From: Dryococelus australis
Taxonomy: Eukaryota; Arthropoda; Insecta; Phasmatodea; Phasmatidae
Assembly: GCA_029891345.1 (NCBI GenBank)
Contig: CM056993.1
Location: 274,030,900-274,094,899 of the forward strand
DNA length: 64,000 nucleotides
Reading direction: 5' to 3'
This document shows, piece by piece, positions 9,982 through 21,651 of this stretch. Positions within the stretch are counted from its first letter, which is position 1. Every line of letters starts with the position of its first letter. The position numbers and the translations under genes are program-made. The notes under the pieces are model-generated. The model had not been told where the DNA came from and ran no database searches. It saw nothing but the letters and a program-made list of their open reading frames with translations.

Positions 9982-12900
9982 CTGCGTACTGTACATGCGC
10001 TGATTCGGTACAGAAAAGTCTTTCTGTCGTATCCTCTTTTGAGGTAAGTCGACACACAGCTGTTGTAATTGGCCCTAGGTATCCGGCATATCGACACGGG
10101 ATCAGAGTTGACATCCGAGATGATCCCACGAATGTTTTATCGGGGATCTTGCCGGCCATGAGAACACCTTTACACAACGGAGACATTCCATAGACACACA
10201 GTAATCTCACTGTCGACGAGAGGTTCAATTATTAAAATGCTCTACAAAATACCGAGTGTCGCTTATGCAGGCTAAACACAAAACAAAACAAACTCATATT
10301 CTAACATCTCAAAAGTGATGGCCTTACGAGATAAACTGCTTTTTTTTCCCCCCTGGTGATTGTATTCTGTTAGATACTCGTGTGACGGGAGTTTATTTTT
10401 GAGAAGGTACTGTCAAGAATTCCTTCAGTGATTAGAATCAGTACTCCGCTAAAGAAGAAAAGTAAATACCACTTTAGGAATGCAGCGTGACTCGCAAGTT
10501 TCAGCGGGTGAAGAATGTGGGGATGAAAAGACAAAGTCACGCACGAAAGGGAGTAGGAAAAGCGGCGTGCGGTGTGTTTTTCGAGGGAAGCAAGTTTATT
10601 CTGCGGCGATGGTTTGTTTTAAAGGAGGGACTTCGTGTAAACAAGCCGTGCGTGGTGCCAGTTATTTTCAGAGCAACCACAAACATGCCTGACATGTTGG
10701 CATACATGAAGCACGAAGTGCATACATACACACGTGTAGAAAGTGGTGATGGCGGTGGTGGTGGCTTTCATCGACAAGCGTACACAAATGATCATTTCCC
10801 TTAAGGTGTTCCAACGCGTGTCCAGTGTGTGTTATGTGTCACTTGTGGTGAAATAAGTTACTGCAAATAAAACGCTCTTGAGTGTAACGTGATTTGGGAA
10901 TGATCGATCCACTGCGCGGAACATTGTGTTATAACTTGTTCTACTTCACGCGCGTGAACAAGGGCGTATGTCATGTGAAATGAAACTGTTTGTCAAGGAT
11001 AGCTAAATTTGCAAGAATTGCATAACAATAGCTTAGTGGTTCTGACAATAAGCGTTGATTAAGTTGATTCACTACCGGTATCCGTGAAACGTTTTATTGC
11101 ATTTTGTACAGCCCGACGAAAACATATGACAATTCTAGAGATTTCTGCTGACGATTCCCACTTTTCATCTTATAACTTAATTTGCGCACAATTACGTTCA
11201 CTTAGTGTGATGATGTTTAGCATTTTCAGCAGAGAGATAACAGGCAACTAAAACTTGAAACTTCATTAATAACTTAGTACAAATAATGGGATGTCCAGCG
11301 ATCGGGAAAAGCGGGAAATGTACGGGATTTGAATTGCTACGGAAAATGCACGGAAATTTTTTCTAGGTTATTACTAATCTGCGTTAGAATGTCAGAACCG
11401 GCACCTAGGGAACTTCAACGGTAAATATTTGCGGAAGGCGGTGGAGCCCCGGGCTGTGAATGACAGGGTTTGGTTTATTGTTTCGGGGGGGGGGGGGGGG
11501 GCAGAAATGCCTAAATGTGGGTATACGTTTGACTTAACAGTAACAGTAATTCGTATGTTTAAAACATGACTAAAATATTTTAAAGGGTATTTGGTTTATG
11601 GCTGCAGTGTGCGGGTCGTGCGCACGGCCGTAGAAGATCTGAGATCGTGGACGTGTTCATTCTTGGCGTGACTTATAATATGGTTATATTTTAAGTAGAA
11701 GTCGAGATGAAGTAGCTAATTACAGTACAGTGACACTTATTGACGGGATAAAGTATTTACATCCTGGATGTAAGTTATGCCGTGAGACGTATCCAATGAA
11801 ATATTAAATCGGGTGAAAGTATTCTCGTTTGTTTGAAAAAAAAAAAAAAAGCTGTTCCCCATGCTTTAGTTCCTCGAAGAGGTTTTTAATTTGGTTTTAT
11901 TTAACCTTTATTTCAGATTTACTGGCTCAACAGCCCAATGTTGCCATTGGCGTTCCCTTTTATAGGATAATGAGTATGTGTAAATAATCTTCACCCTTGT
12001 CCATCTTTTTCAAGCTATATCGGCTGATTTTTTTTCCTACGATTCTGTTTGGCTATACTTAGCAATTGCTATACCAATCGTAAACTGCTCAACTTACTTT
12101 CCATTTATTTATCGAGTCATAAGTACAGGTCTTAATTCTCCAGCATGGCATCATGAACCAACCTTGAAGGTATTTTCTATCACGACTGAGTCTTACCGCA
12201 TCAGTCTTGGCTGTGTATAGTGCAGACGTTTTTGTAGAGAATCCGTTTGTGCCTGCGCCTCTTCGCCGGCGTATAATAGCGTAGTTGTTTCCGCTGCCTA
12301 TATAAGTTAACTTTAGTCTTCGGCAGATTACTTAAATGCTGAAGAATTGAAGCAGACAAGTCCGTCGTAATTATACGACGCAATGAATCGTATTAATTTA
12401 TTGTGATGTACGTGCTTTAAAAGTGATTTAAAAGTTTCCCAACTTCGTTTGATAAATCCTACTTGTTTATTAACGTTCGTTTCATATACAGGTTGGATAC
12501 CTTAAAACTTATACTGCAAATATTTCAGAAATGAAAGGTACTATTCATTTTCTATTTTCACATAATTGAAGTTTACACAAGGACTCATAATTGTAGCTCA
12601 GACACAGATTCTAATATTTATTAAAATGTGTATTTGTGGAACAAAGTTACATTTTTTTCTCCAAATGGAACCATGCTTATTCATACCAAGAAAATAAAAT
12701 TAGACGAAATTATGTCAACGGTGTTTTTTTGCAGGATTCTAGTGAAAGTTTGTTTACGCGCTATCGTAATATGTCTACGGCAATGTTAAATACGTATACT
12801 TGTATGTTCCCTTTAACTGTACCATATATCAGCAGTTTATTACGAAACACAATTGTTAATAAACAAATCCTGTGAATTCTCAAGAAGAAAGAGAAAAATT

Positions 12901-14160
12901 GTCCTTCGCAGTATTAGTAAATATCATCTTACAGCACGTCCTACGTCTAGATAGGCTAGTATGACCTATCACAAAGCACTAACAAGGAGGCCCCGATGCA
13001 ATCAATGTAAAGTAAATAGAATCTGAACACATATACGAACATCGTAGCCTAGTAAGTAAGTAGTTAAATGAAGAGGACAACTGTCGGTATTTGAAAGTGT
13101 CACATTACGATAGCACGTAAAGTACTGTATTATATATATATATGTCAATGTATCTGAGAAGTCTATTGTTGTTGTTATTGAAACTGATGAGTTTCCTTTG
13201 TTTAAGTTTGTCAGCTTATATCGTTTGTTAGTTTGTTTCATACTGGTATGATGTAAACGAGTATTGTCCCCCCTCCCACTTTATGGGATATTAGGAGTAC
13301 AATATGAAATGTAAACTACTTTTATCCAATATGACATTCACAATTTAGACAGTCTTTTCTCTGGTTATGGTGGTTTGTATTTGCAAGCCAATCTCCGTGT
13401 GTATGGCACTAGAAATAGCCAGAGTGAGGCTGGCTGGCTGTCGCCAGACGACGACGGAAAATCAGCATTGAATAATTACTTTTGAAAAATAAAGATAAAC
13501 GCGGGAAAAGTGTTATATAACAAGAAGAAAACGCTTGTTACATTTAATTGCTTCTACAATGAAAGTAAACAAGAATTTGGTAGTTGAACTGTTGATCGAG
13601 AATCTATTCCGAAAATGTGTACATTTGTAATGTGTATTGCATCATTCGTGCTTTTTTTTGGGTTAGTTTTAAAGGTCTTTTATTTTTCCATGGCATGTCT
13701 ACAAGTGCACTCTCCTTGCCAGTAGTGATGAATTCACTATACATTATACAGCGGCGGCACCACCGAGTACTAAATTATAGAGCTGAAATATTCCGCGAAC
13801 TCCAACCGCACACGCCTGCAACATGTTGGAAAGCTGTTCGCCAATCAGCGCCTGATATTACTTGCCAGTCGGCGGCTTAACCAATAAAGAACTTTCCGCA
13901 AATCAGATACAAGGCACGCTTCCAGAGCTCCACACAACCGATCAGATAATGGGCTATTCCATATCAAAGGAACCGCCACGTCATTTTGTACTTTTATTTT
14001 ATTTACTCTGTGGTATCACTGTTTGAAATGGCGTTTGTCACTGACCAAGTGTCGTTTGATAGAGAAACCACATCGAATGTTGTCTGTCAGTGTCGTACAT
14101 GTAGCGCCGCATCGCGTCGCTGTATTGTGAAACCAGCTTTAAGTATAACAGAAACGCTCT
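9982..14160. other. unannotated sequence
   Basis: No recognised gene. Open runs at 10480-10804 on both strands match no family I know. A G17 homopolymer lies at 11485-11501. A short (TA)n lies near 13130. The rest is AT-rich and featureless. Confidence 0.4.
11485..11501. repeat. poly(G) tract, G17
   Basis: Seventeen consecutive G on the + strand in otherwise AT-rich DNA; one of several G or C homopolymers of 12 or more in the window. Confidence 0.95.
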
Positions 14161-14162
14161 TA

Positions 14163-14584
14163 AAGGTTGTTCACGATAAAGTGAGCACTTCTGAAATCAA
14201 CCTTAGTAAAAAGTCACTGCTCCTGCCTGCATATATTTTAACGGGCGCACTGTGTCACACGCGCCCAGTGAAGTTGGTAACGATGGATTGAAAATAGTTC
14301 CATATCTTAACGTCGAATAAAAAGTGTTAGGTAATTATTAGTGATAACTTATACTATTCCTTTCGCTTTCTGTTTTTTGTTAATGCATCAAAGTATAAAA
14401 ATGACTAAATTTGTAAAATATTTTCTTTCCCAATAATTTCAGTTTCACATGACCGACGCATGAATAAAGTGATGAGGCCCATGGCAATATTAATTTTAAA
14501 TAAGGCAGAAAAATATACAACGTGCATACAAGTTGATCTTAAGCAGGGCTTTCAAAAATGTTCAATTTACTCGTGAACGGCTTA
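14163..14584 (+). mobile_element. TAGGC-family MITE, type A copy
   Basis: Starts AAGGTTGTTCACGATAAAGT, contains the GGCGCACTG...GCGCCCAGTGAAGTTGG block, and ends ACTCGTGAACGGCTTA with TA outside both ends. Same orientation as the 410 and 5964 copies. Confidence 0.85.
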
Positions 14585-14713
14585 TAGATAAGCTACATGA
14601 CTTCTATTCTACTTAATAGTTTCTCGCATGATATCTCTGGTGTACGGGAATTCCGAGGAAAGTGCGAGAAATGTACGGAAAATCCTATTTACAGTCTCGC
14701 TAAAGTAGGCCTA

Positions 14714-15132
14714 TAGGCTATTCACGGTAAAATGAGCACTTGTGAAAGGCCTGCTTAATATCCACTTGCATGTACGTTGTGTATTCTTCCACCGTATGTA
14801 AGATCAACATTGCCATGGGCCTCATAACTTTATTCATACGTCGGTAAAGTGAAACTGTGAAATTATTGGAAAAGTAAATATTTTACAAATCTGCTGAATT
14901 TTACTCTTCGATAAAAAATAAAAAGAAATCGAAAGAAATTATTTAAGTTTCAGAAATGGTTACGTAGCATTTTTTTATTCGACGTTAAGATACGGGACTA
15001 CTTCCCATCCGTCGTTACCATCTTATCTGGGCGCATGTCACTCAATGCGCCAGTTAAAATATATGAGGGTAGGGACAGTGACTTTTTTCTAAGGCTGATT
15101 TCCAAAGTGCTCACTTTATCGTGAACAGCCTT
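14714..15132 (-). mobile_element. TAGGC-family MITE, type A, inverted copy
   Basis: Starts TAGGCTATTCACGGTAAAAT and ends TTTATCGTGAACAGCCTT with TA outside both ends. It is about 130 bp from the 14163 copy and in the opposite orientation, so the two could form a large hairpin. Confidence 0.85.
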
Positions 15133-15134
15133 TA

Positions 15135-15650
15135 CCTAAAATGCGAGCCATAAGAAACAATGTTAATTTTAACCTGAAGTTTTCAGAATTTTTAAATGTA
15201 CAAATTTAATGAGAGTTGCAGTATCTTATCGCATTTGATGTGAGGAAATGAACCATATGTTTTAAATCTCAATTTCAACGTTGTGAAATTTTATAATAAA
15301 TACCTAATTTTGATGACGGGCAATTCCTGTGATACTGCCTAAAAAAATCGTGTTTAGCTGCCTCTTGTAGTATATGTATTAGCGACGATTTTATGCTGTT
15401 CTAAAGAATACATCCAATATTTTTTTGTGATATATTACATGTTGGTACTATGAAGAGTTTACCCGCAAATTATTAGAATTTTTAACTAATGTTGGCTATT
15501 TCAGTAGCTTCTGGATATAGTGTGTTTTCGAACCAAGCCGAGCATCTTCGCTGCAGACCTTATCTTTTGTTCTCATCACTCACGACCTCAAGTCTTTGTC
15601 TGGAGAGGCGGGAAGGGGATATATTACTTACAGGAGGATGTTAATAGTAC
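15135..15650. other. unannotated AT-rich sequence
   Basis: Nothing recognised between the MITE and the next fragment. Confidence 0.4.
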
Positions 15651-15652
15651 TA

Positions 15653-15707
15653 TATGCTATTCACGTTAAAGTGAGCACTTTTGAAAGCACTCGCATTTCG
15701 AATAATA

Positions 15708-15774
<67 letters not shown>
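15653..15774 (+). mobile_element. truncated type B MITE running into a (TA)n array
   Basis: Begins TATGCTATTCACGTTAAAGT with TA before it and keeps the type B interior to AATAATAGT at about 15708. It then becomes an uninterrupted (TA)n of about 64 bp (15711-15774). In intact copies this point is AATAATAGTCAATA, a likely seed for microsatellite expansion. No right TIR was found. Confidence 0.7.
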
Positions 15775-15776
<2 letters not shown>

Positions 15777-16050
15777 CATTCGCCGCGATTCCACAACCGC
15801 TTATTCTACGACCCTAATTCATTCACCACTGCATTCAGTGTTCATACCTACTTATTTGTTTATTCTGTCCTCGAATTTCGCTTTTCTACTTCCCCGTAAC
15901 TAATTTTTTCCTACGCCCCTGCCTGACGCCCTGCAGTGCTCCAACATCCTACACCGCCTGTTCACTCTTTCTGATTTAATTTAAAATATACTCCGCCTAC
16001 CATTGTAATTCCTTCACCACCCCAATTCCTTCGTAACTGTTTATTCTGTC
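15775..16050. other. unannotated sequence
   Basis: Contains imperfectly repeated phrases: TTATTCTGTCC TTGCATTTCGCTTT-like words occur near 15858 and 16040, suggesting an old local duplication. No gene was recognised. Confidence 0.35.
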
Positions 16051-16051
16051 C

Positions 16052-16448
16052 TTGCATTTCGCTTTACCATTTGACAATAATAGGAACATTTTTGTATTTT
16101 CTGACGATACTCAATTAGTGAAACTTGCAAGAAATCACTTTTTAGACAAAGGATATACTGTGGAAAGAAACAATAGGCATGAATTAAAAATAGTTCCTAA
16201 ACTAACTCAGCGCCACTCGGATGTAGTAGGCTGTGCAAGACAAAGTCACACCAGCAGTACAGCAATTTTCTAATTCAGTTTCTACAAAAACATATTTAGG
16301 AAAGTGGCGGATGCAATTGTACACAAGATTGGGAACCACATGCCACATGAAGTTGTACAATGTTTTGTTCGAAGCCGAACATCTATCGGAATTAGGAACT
16401 TAATATTGCTGCATAAAACCCCTGAAAAAAAAAAAAAAAAAAAAAAAA
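16052..16448 (+). pseudogene. unidentified retrocopy-like fragment ending in poly(A)
   Basis: A reading frame runs from about 16067 to a stop at 16271 (residues such as KGYTVERNNRHELKIVPKL and HSDVVGCARQ). It then continues plausibly after the stop (FRKVADAIVHKIGNHMPHEV, then CFVRSRTSIGIRN) to 16410, followed by A24 at 16425-16448. The frame and terminal A-tract suggest the 3' end of a retroposed sequence or a transposon ORF C-terminus. I cannot name the family. Confidence 0.4.
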
Positions 16449-18315
16449 GAGGCAAGTTAGTACAATAACCGTGCAATTGTTACTGTCGTATGTACAACCT
16501 ACTTGACTATGACAATGGATGTCTTTCAAAGATGAAATGGAATAATTTATGTCCACTATTCGTCTTTCTAGCATCGTATTTAGATGAATGTCTGGCACAG
16601 AAATGTGTACTTCTTGTAGGCCTGTCTGTCATAATACATCACAGTTTGTTTACGCATCTTCAGAAGGCTTTATTTCAGCAGTCGGGAAATCGAGTTTCTT
16701 CCTGTGGAAGGTAAAACTTGCACATTACTCGTACAATTTTTTTCTGTTTCCTTTGAAAGAAGAAACGTATAAGTTATTTGGAAAATAAAGGTATACTTAA
16801 TTTATTTGGGCGAGAGAAGTTTAAATTCAATAATACATTTCAGAAATGTAGTATTTCCGATTTTTAAAAATTGATTTTCCTTTATAATATTACAAGAAAT
16901 GCACAGCAATTTTGATACGTGTTTATAGCAGTGAACCTTTTTATTGTTGTGAAGATCTCTAGCATAGTTATTCGGAGTTTGAAATTATTCATACTTATAA
17001 TTTTAATGGTTTTCGAAAGGCAGTTCTCCAAGCCCTAATTTCTTAGTAAAAAAACGTTATTGGTTTAAAGTTTAAGGAAATAGCTTCTAATTAGAGTGTT
17101 ATTTGATGGATTATCAATAATGTATCTTATTTTCAAAACATAAATAAGACAATAGCAGTTTATTTCTGTGACATAATCGCTGTGAACGGAAGTTTTGCTG
17201 ATAGAGTAACCCAAGAGTCAAATTAAACGAAAATGACAATAGCATTCCCAAACAACCATGGTGTCGTATCGATTAGAAACATAATAGGCCTATATTTTTT
17301 TCGTAATATTATAGTTTCGGTCGTAAACAGGCATGTTCAAAACAACTCACGTAGAAATATTTCGTTGGATGTAAGAATTTCGAAAACGCTCTCTGCAGAT
17401 CGTTAAGCATTACCTAGCAAGGTTGACCACACATGTCATTTATTAGCTCTGACTGTGTAAGTATGTTACTAACTTTATTCACAGTGTATGTTAACATTAC
17501 AGATGAAGAGCCATCTTGAAATAGAGGAAGGGCTGTTACACATTCCATACTATTTATAGAATAAAACGGGGGAAAAATATCTTAAAATAAAAAGAAAAAT
17601 TATAACTGAGCATAAACACGTAAATTAAAAAATTCTTTTCTTATTTATAGCCTCTTTGAACATATGTATTTTATATCGTGTAGGCATGGTATGAATGCAT
17701 GTGTGTCCAATAAAATATTTAAAACTACAATGCTATTTAAATATATGTATCTCATACATGAAATTATCACCTGCAAATATTTCGTGTATTTAAATGTAAT
17801 GGCTTGTAAAAAAAAATAGAGTAGGCTAATATAACTATATCGCTTACTCTTAGACCTCTTAAAACATTAACGGTAGTCGAAAATGTGGCCTGTAAACGGC
17901 ATTAGTTCGTTAGCGCTCCCTCACATTACGAAATTTCTGAAAGAAACATTAAAATAAAAATTTTTTATTTAACAGATACAAATAAGTTTTACGTAGTTTC
18001 ACAAAACTGGCCAGTAATAACGGGTCTAATATTAAACTGAGAAAATTGAAATTTCTAATACCATTTATAAAACGAACTTTTCCCTGAAGTAGTAGTCCTG
18101 TAGATGCCTAAGCCTACGTTTTCTTGGTTTGCAGCTTAGAAGAAGGAAACGTCCGTTTCCTTTTCGCGAGTGTTCTTTTCCCATGCCGGGCGATATATCT
18201 CAGTAAATACTAACCAGATCTGCACGCTGTAGCTGATGTAGGAAATATGTAAACTCGTTATCCTGTCAAATCGTACGACAGTATCTTTGAGTGTCACATA
18301 GGTTGTTTCTAATTC
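16449..18315. other. unannotated AT-rich sequence
   Basis: No gene, RNA or structured repeat was recognised. Confidence 0.4.
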
Positions 18316-18500
18316 CTTCTAGGCTAATCGATATTGTGCAATGTTCTTCCAGTTCATAACTACTACTTCTCGAATGTCTCTGTCCCTACGATCTGGAGGT
18401 CTTTCTCTGGATCTTTTCAGGTCTCTTGGTAGCCAATCCATCACCGCCGTTGTCCATCTGTCATCACTTCTTTGAGCAATATTTTTACACCACTGAATTA
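18316..18500 (-). pseudogene. 3' end of a non-LTR retrotransposon (endonuclease/RT ORF C-terminus)
   Basis: The minus-strand translation contains DDRWTTAVMDWLPRDLKRSR, ERPPDRRDRDIRE and NWKNIAQYRLA, then a stop and KELE. This is the conserved tail motif of insect non-LTR 'endonuclease-reverse transcriptase' ORFs (RW..... W.PRD.KR..GRPP.RW.DDI....G.NW...A.DR..W.EL). Only this C-terminal piece is present; the RT domain is absent nearby. An internal stop and missing Trp/Asp residues show decay. 5' truncation is usual for LINE insertions. Confidence 0.75.
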
Positions 18501-18741
18501 ATAAGTCTTTCAGAGGAGCAGAAGGGACTATATAATAAATTAAACATTTATTACTATGCATACATAAATTTATTTACTTATAATATGTATTATATCTTTA
18601 TAATTATTTTGTACATTCGATCTTTACATTTCTCAGATGTTTGCAGTTCATGGATAGTAGCCAACAGTCTCAGCTGCTCTAACCCCGATCCTTCAGTTCA
18701 TCGATGATTGAAGATATCTCAACAATGCGCGAGAGATCCTC

Positions 18742-19470
18742 TCATTTTTGCAGGTCAATCAAATGTCTATTAACAAGTTCATTCGGGTCTTCGGGACGTA
18801 TGTAACGAGCGTTCTTAACGCACTCTGCTTTCTTCACAACACTTGTCGAAGGAAACTCGCTGGTGAAGTGTGTAAGAACGTCGAGAAAATCATTATACTT
18901 CTCATCAGATACTTCATCAACACTGTCGTAATGGTCATTATCAACAATGCTGTCTTCATCATCGTTTTCAACTCCTGCTTTATCCTCAATATCAAGGTTA
19001 CTTTTCTTTGCAGGAGTCGCATGGTCATCATCAGTATTTAGAGGCGACGACTTTTTATTTTGAAGTTCATCGACTTCGCGCGAACGTCTTGCAAGTGTGC
19101 ATTCGATACATATCGACTCTACCACGCCTCATAGGTCTCTCATTACTTCAATAGCATTAACCGTCTCGTCATAGTCTTCTGTGGAATCAGCACCCATCGA
19201 TGCAGCAAGAGATATTGACGACATAACTTCTTGGCTCTCATTAGATAAATACGTGCAGATCTTGGTGCAATCCTTCAATGTATCGCCTTGCATCAACTGT
19301 ATGTGCTCATTGCCATAACGCTTATCAATCATGTGAGTTCCCTAGTCGTCTGGGAACATTTTATGTAGTATATTAACAGGAGGTAACGAATTCAGTGCAT
19401 GCTGTCTCGAGTTAAGTAAAGGTGTGTTGCCTTTATCACGTAAACAAAACGCTCAAATTACGAGCCGAAA
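18742..19470 (-). pseudogene. unidentified acidic ORF with internal stops
   Basis: One minus-strand frame stays open from about 19460 to 18742 except for two stops (TAG near 19352, TGA at 19129-19131). It encodes roughly 235 residues. It starts NTPLLNSRQHALNSLPPVN, passes MIDKRYGNEHIQLMQGDTLK, and has an Asp/Glu-rich middle (about 18895-19010) and a C-terminus ending NRHLIDLQK. The single frame across 700 bp implies former coding function. I do not recognise the family. It lies upstream of, and in the same orientation as, the LINE tail at 18316, but a link is not shown. It could be a transposon ORF or a host-gene retrocopy. Confidence 0.5.
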
Positions 19471-21505
19471 ATAGAGTACCGGAGTTGTTTCGTTCCCCAG
19501 ACCAGCAATAAAAGCAAGGAGTAAAGAACTCGGGGGCTATTCGGCTGGTCGCATCAGTGCGATAAACGGAACAAGGCCTAGGGAGGGGGGGGGGGGGGAA
19601 CTTTAATTAAACCACTACTATACTGGCAAGAGTCGGGTTTCTCCCACCAGAACGAGACGTCAGTCATAATGGCCCTAGTTATGGATACTTGGTGCAAAAT
19701 AATACTAACGACCATTTCCTTTCTGGACTTTTCATTGGGAAAGATCGTGGTTTTCCGGTCAAGGTAGACCCACTCTTAAGTAGAGGCATACACCGGTTCT
19801 AGATTTAATTGATTCAAAATGGCGGTGATATACACTTCCGGTGCAAGTGGATTTCTGGTGCAATTGCACTTCTGGTGAATGTGTAATTATAATTGCATAT
19901 GCAGGTGCGCATATACTCTCTCCTCCACCGGTGAGTGCGCTGGAGATGTGAAGAGCTGTTCTGGCGGGCGCCATCGTGTCGTTGGCTGCCAGGCTGGACT
20001 TGCAGCGATCTGTACTTGGTTCGATGCTTGTTGGGGGTACTTGTATTATATTTTTGCATAATTAGCAATGAGCGTGAGTAGAGGTGTTGTCAGGTTGGGA
20101 GATAGAAGTAGATTGAGCTCCGAGGGACGGGAGCAGCAGTATATATTGGCTTATCCCTTCTGTGATTGGTCGGTTTGGTGTTGGAGCAAAAATGTCACAA
20201 GGATAATTTTAAATGTTCACTGAGAGTACATGTTGCAATGAATATGTATTATATGTGCAGAGAGAGCAAGTACAGGTGATGGCAGGTCGGGAGCTGGAAG
20301 TAGGATGAGGAGGATGGTGATTGGCTGGATGAGGGTAGGGGGAAGGTCTTCTCTGTTCAGAATCTGGAGGCTGACTGGGTGGGAAATGCATGTGGGAGGT
20401 GAGTGTCCCTTCGGAATGCTCTTTGCCGCTCCCCCCTCCTCAAGGAGTTGCATTCGCTGGTCAGTGCCAGATTACCCCCCCCCCCCGTAGGGAGGTATTG
20501 CATGACACTTTCACCCTTCCTAACCCACCCCTTCCCCAGGATGTGTACCTAAGCGGAGTGGAAGGTCCACAGGGTTTTGCGTAACCACCTCCCCGTCCTA
20601 CCATCCATCCTTGACGACATGCAATAACTAATTACGTGCACTTGCCATTACAAATTTGAATAATTACCATTCCAAATGTCTTGTTACAATTGAAGTACCA
20701 CACAATGAGTAATTACTAACTACTCTCAATGAGTAATGAGCAATTGCGCATTGAACAAGTGCAAATTATAATTGAAATAAAAAAAGTACCAAGGCATTAA
20801 CTTATTGAATTATTACATGTCGCAAGGAACAATTACAAGATATATTTGCACGTCCATCCCTAACAACAGCTCACGCTCAACTGAGCGCCAGTCACCAGTA
20901 TGAATGCTTACATCCCCTGGCCATATTGGGACGAGCTATTTCATTATTCCTTTCACACAAGATAGGCGACAGTATTGCTTCGTGTTTTTAATATATATAT
21001 AAGGTATGGAGTTTATGTAGAAAATATTCAGCCTAATTTTTGAAGTGCTAGAGTTCGTATCGCAGAGCCAGTGTAACGCACGTAGAAGTGCATAATTTGC
21101 CGAGTGCAGATCTTTCAAGAAATGGAGAGCTGTGTGCCAACCCTAGACATGCAACAGAGAGGCGACACTACCTTCTCGCTGGGGTAGCGGGCAGACTGCA
21201 GCTACAAGGGAGGCGAGACTGCAAGGCGGCAAAGATGGGCAGAACAACAGGTCACACCCCTCCCTCCCCGGGGGTAGGGGGACTACGCGGGGCTGAAGGC
21301 TAACAACGGGTACACCGGGGGGGGGGGGGGGAAGGCGACGATCTGCTGCAGGAAGATAGTTGTGGACAAGTGCGCGGGGTTCCTGCGCTGCCCAACCCCC
21401 GCCGCGGTTCTTTGTGTCCGAGGTTGTAAAACCGTTCCTGGCCCTCTCAACCTGCAGCGTGTCACCTCCCTTCACAACTCTAGAAGTGCGCAATGTATTT
21501 ATTAT
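19471..21505. other. unannotated, locally GC-rich sequence with G/C homopolymers
   Basis: Contains G14 at 19585-19598, C12 at 20475-20486 and G15 at 21317-21331. GC-rich stretches at 20280-20610 and 21130-21480 produce ORFs on both strands that look like compositional artefacts. No domain was recognised. Confidence 0.45.
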
Positions 21506-21651
21506 TGTCAGGTAGTGTGGAAATAAAATATTGCACTTCTAAATGCGATTTATTAACTCAACAAGGAACATCTATTTACATGCATGCGGGAGACAAGTAA
21601 ATATACCAATAAGATAGTAGTATGAGTTTTAGACATTGGATATAAACAACA
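21506..21651 (-). repeat. copia 3' LTR
   Basis: On the minus strand it starts TGTTGTTTATATCC, just after a polypurine tract GCGGGGAG (21652-21659), and ends CCTGACA, giving the canonical TG...CA. It contains an AATAAA signal. 146 bp is short but within the range for copia LTRs. The position, directly after the RNase H end of the element, fits a 3' LTR. No matching 5' LTR was found. Confidence 0.7.

Noticed and set aside
10480..10804. 105-codon + strand ORF with a basic N-terminus and Gly run
   Set aside because: Overlaps equally long ORFs in another frame and on the other strand; looks like a low-stop GC-richer patch.
18742..19131. In-frame TGA at 19129-19131 as a selenocysteine codon
   Set aside because: A second in-frame stop (TAG) lies upstream and no SECIS-like hairpin was recognised; decay is simpler.
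20209..20584. Proline-rich ORFs on both strands
   Set aside because: Explained by G/C homopolymers and skewed composition rather than coding.
21088..21493. 116-codon minus-strand ORF near the copia LTR
   Set aside because: Runs through a G15 tract and has no domain; a compositional artefact is more likely.
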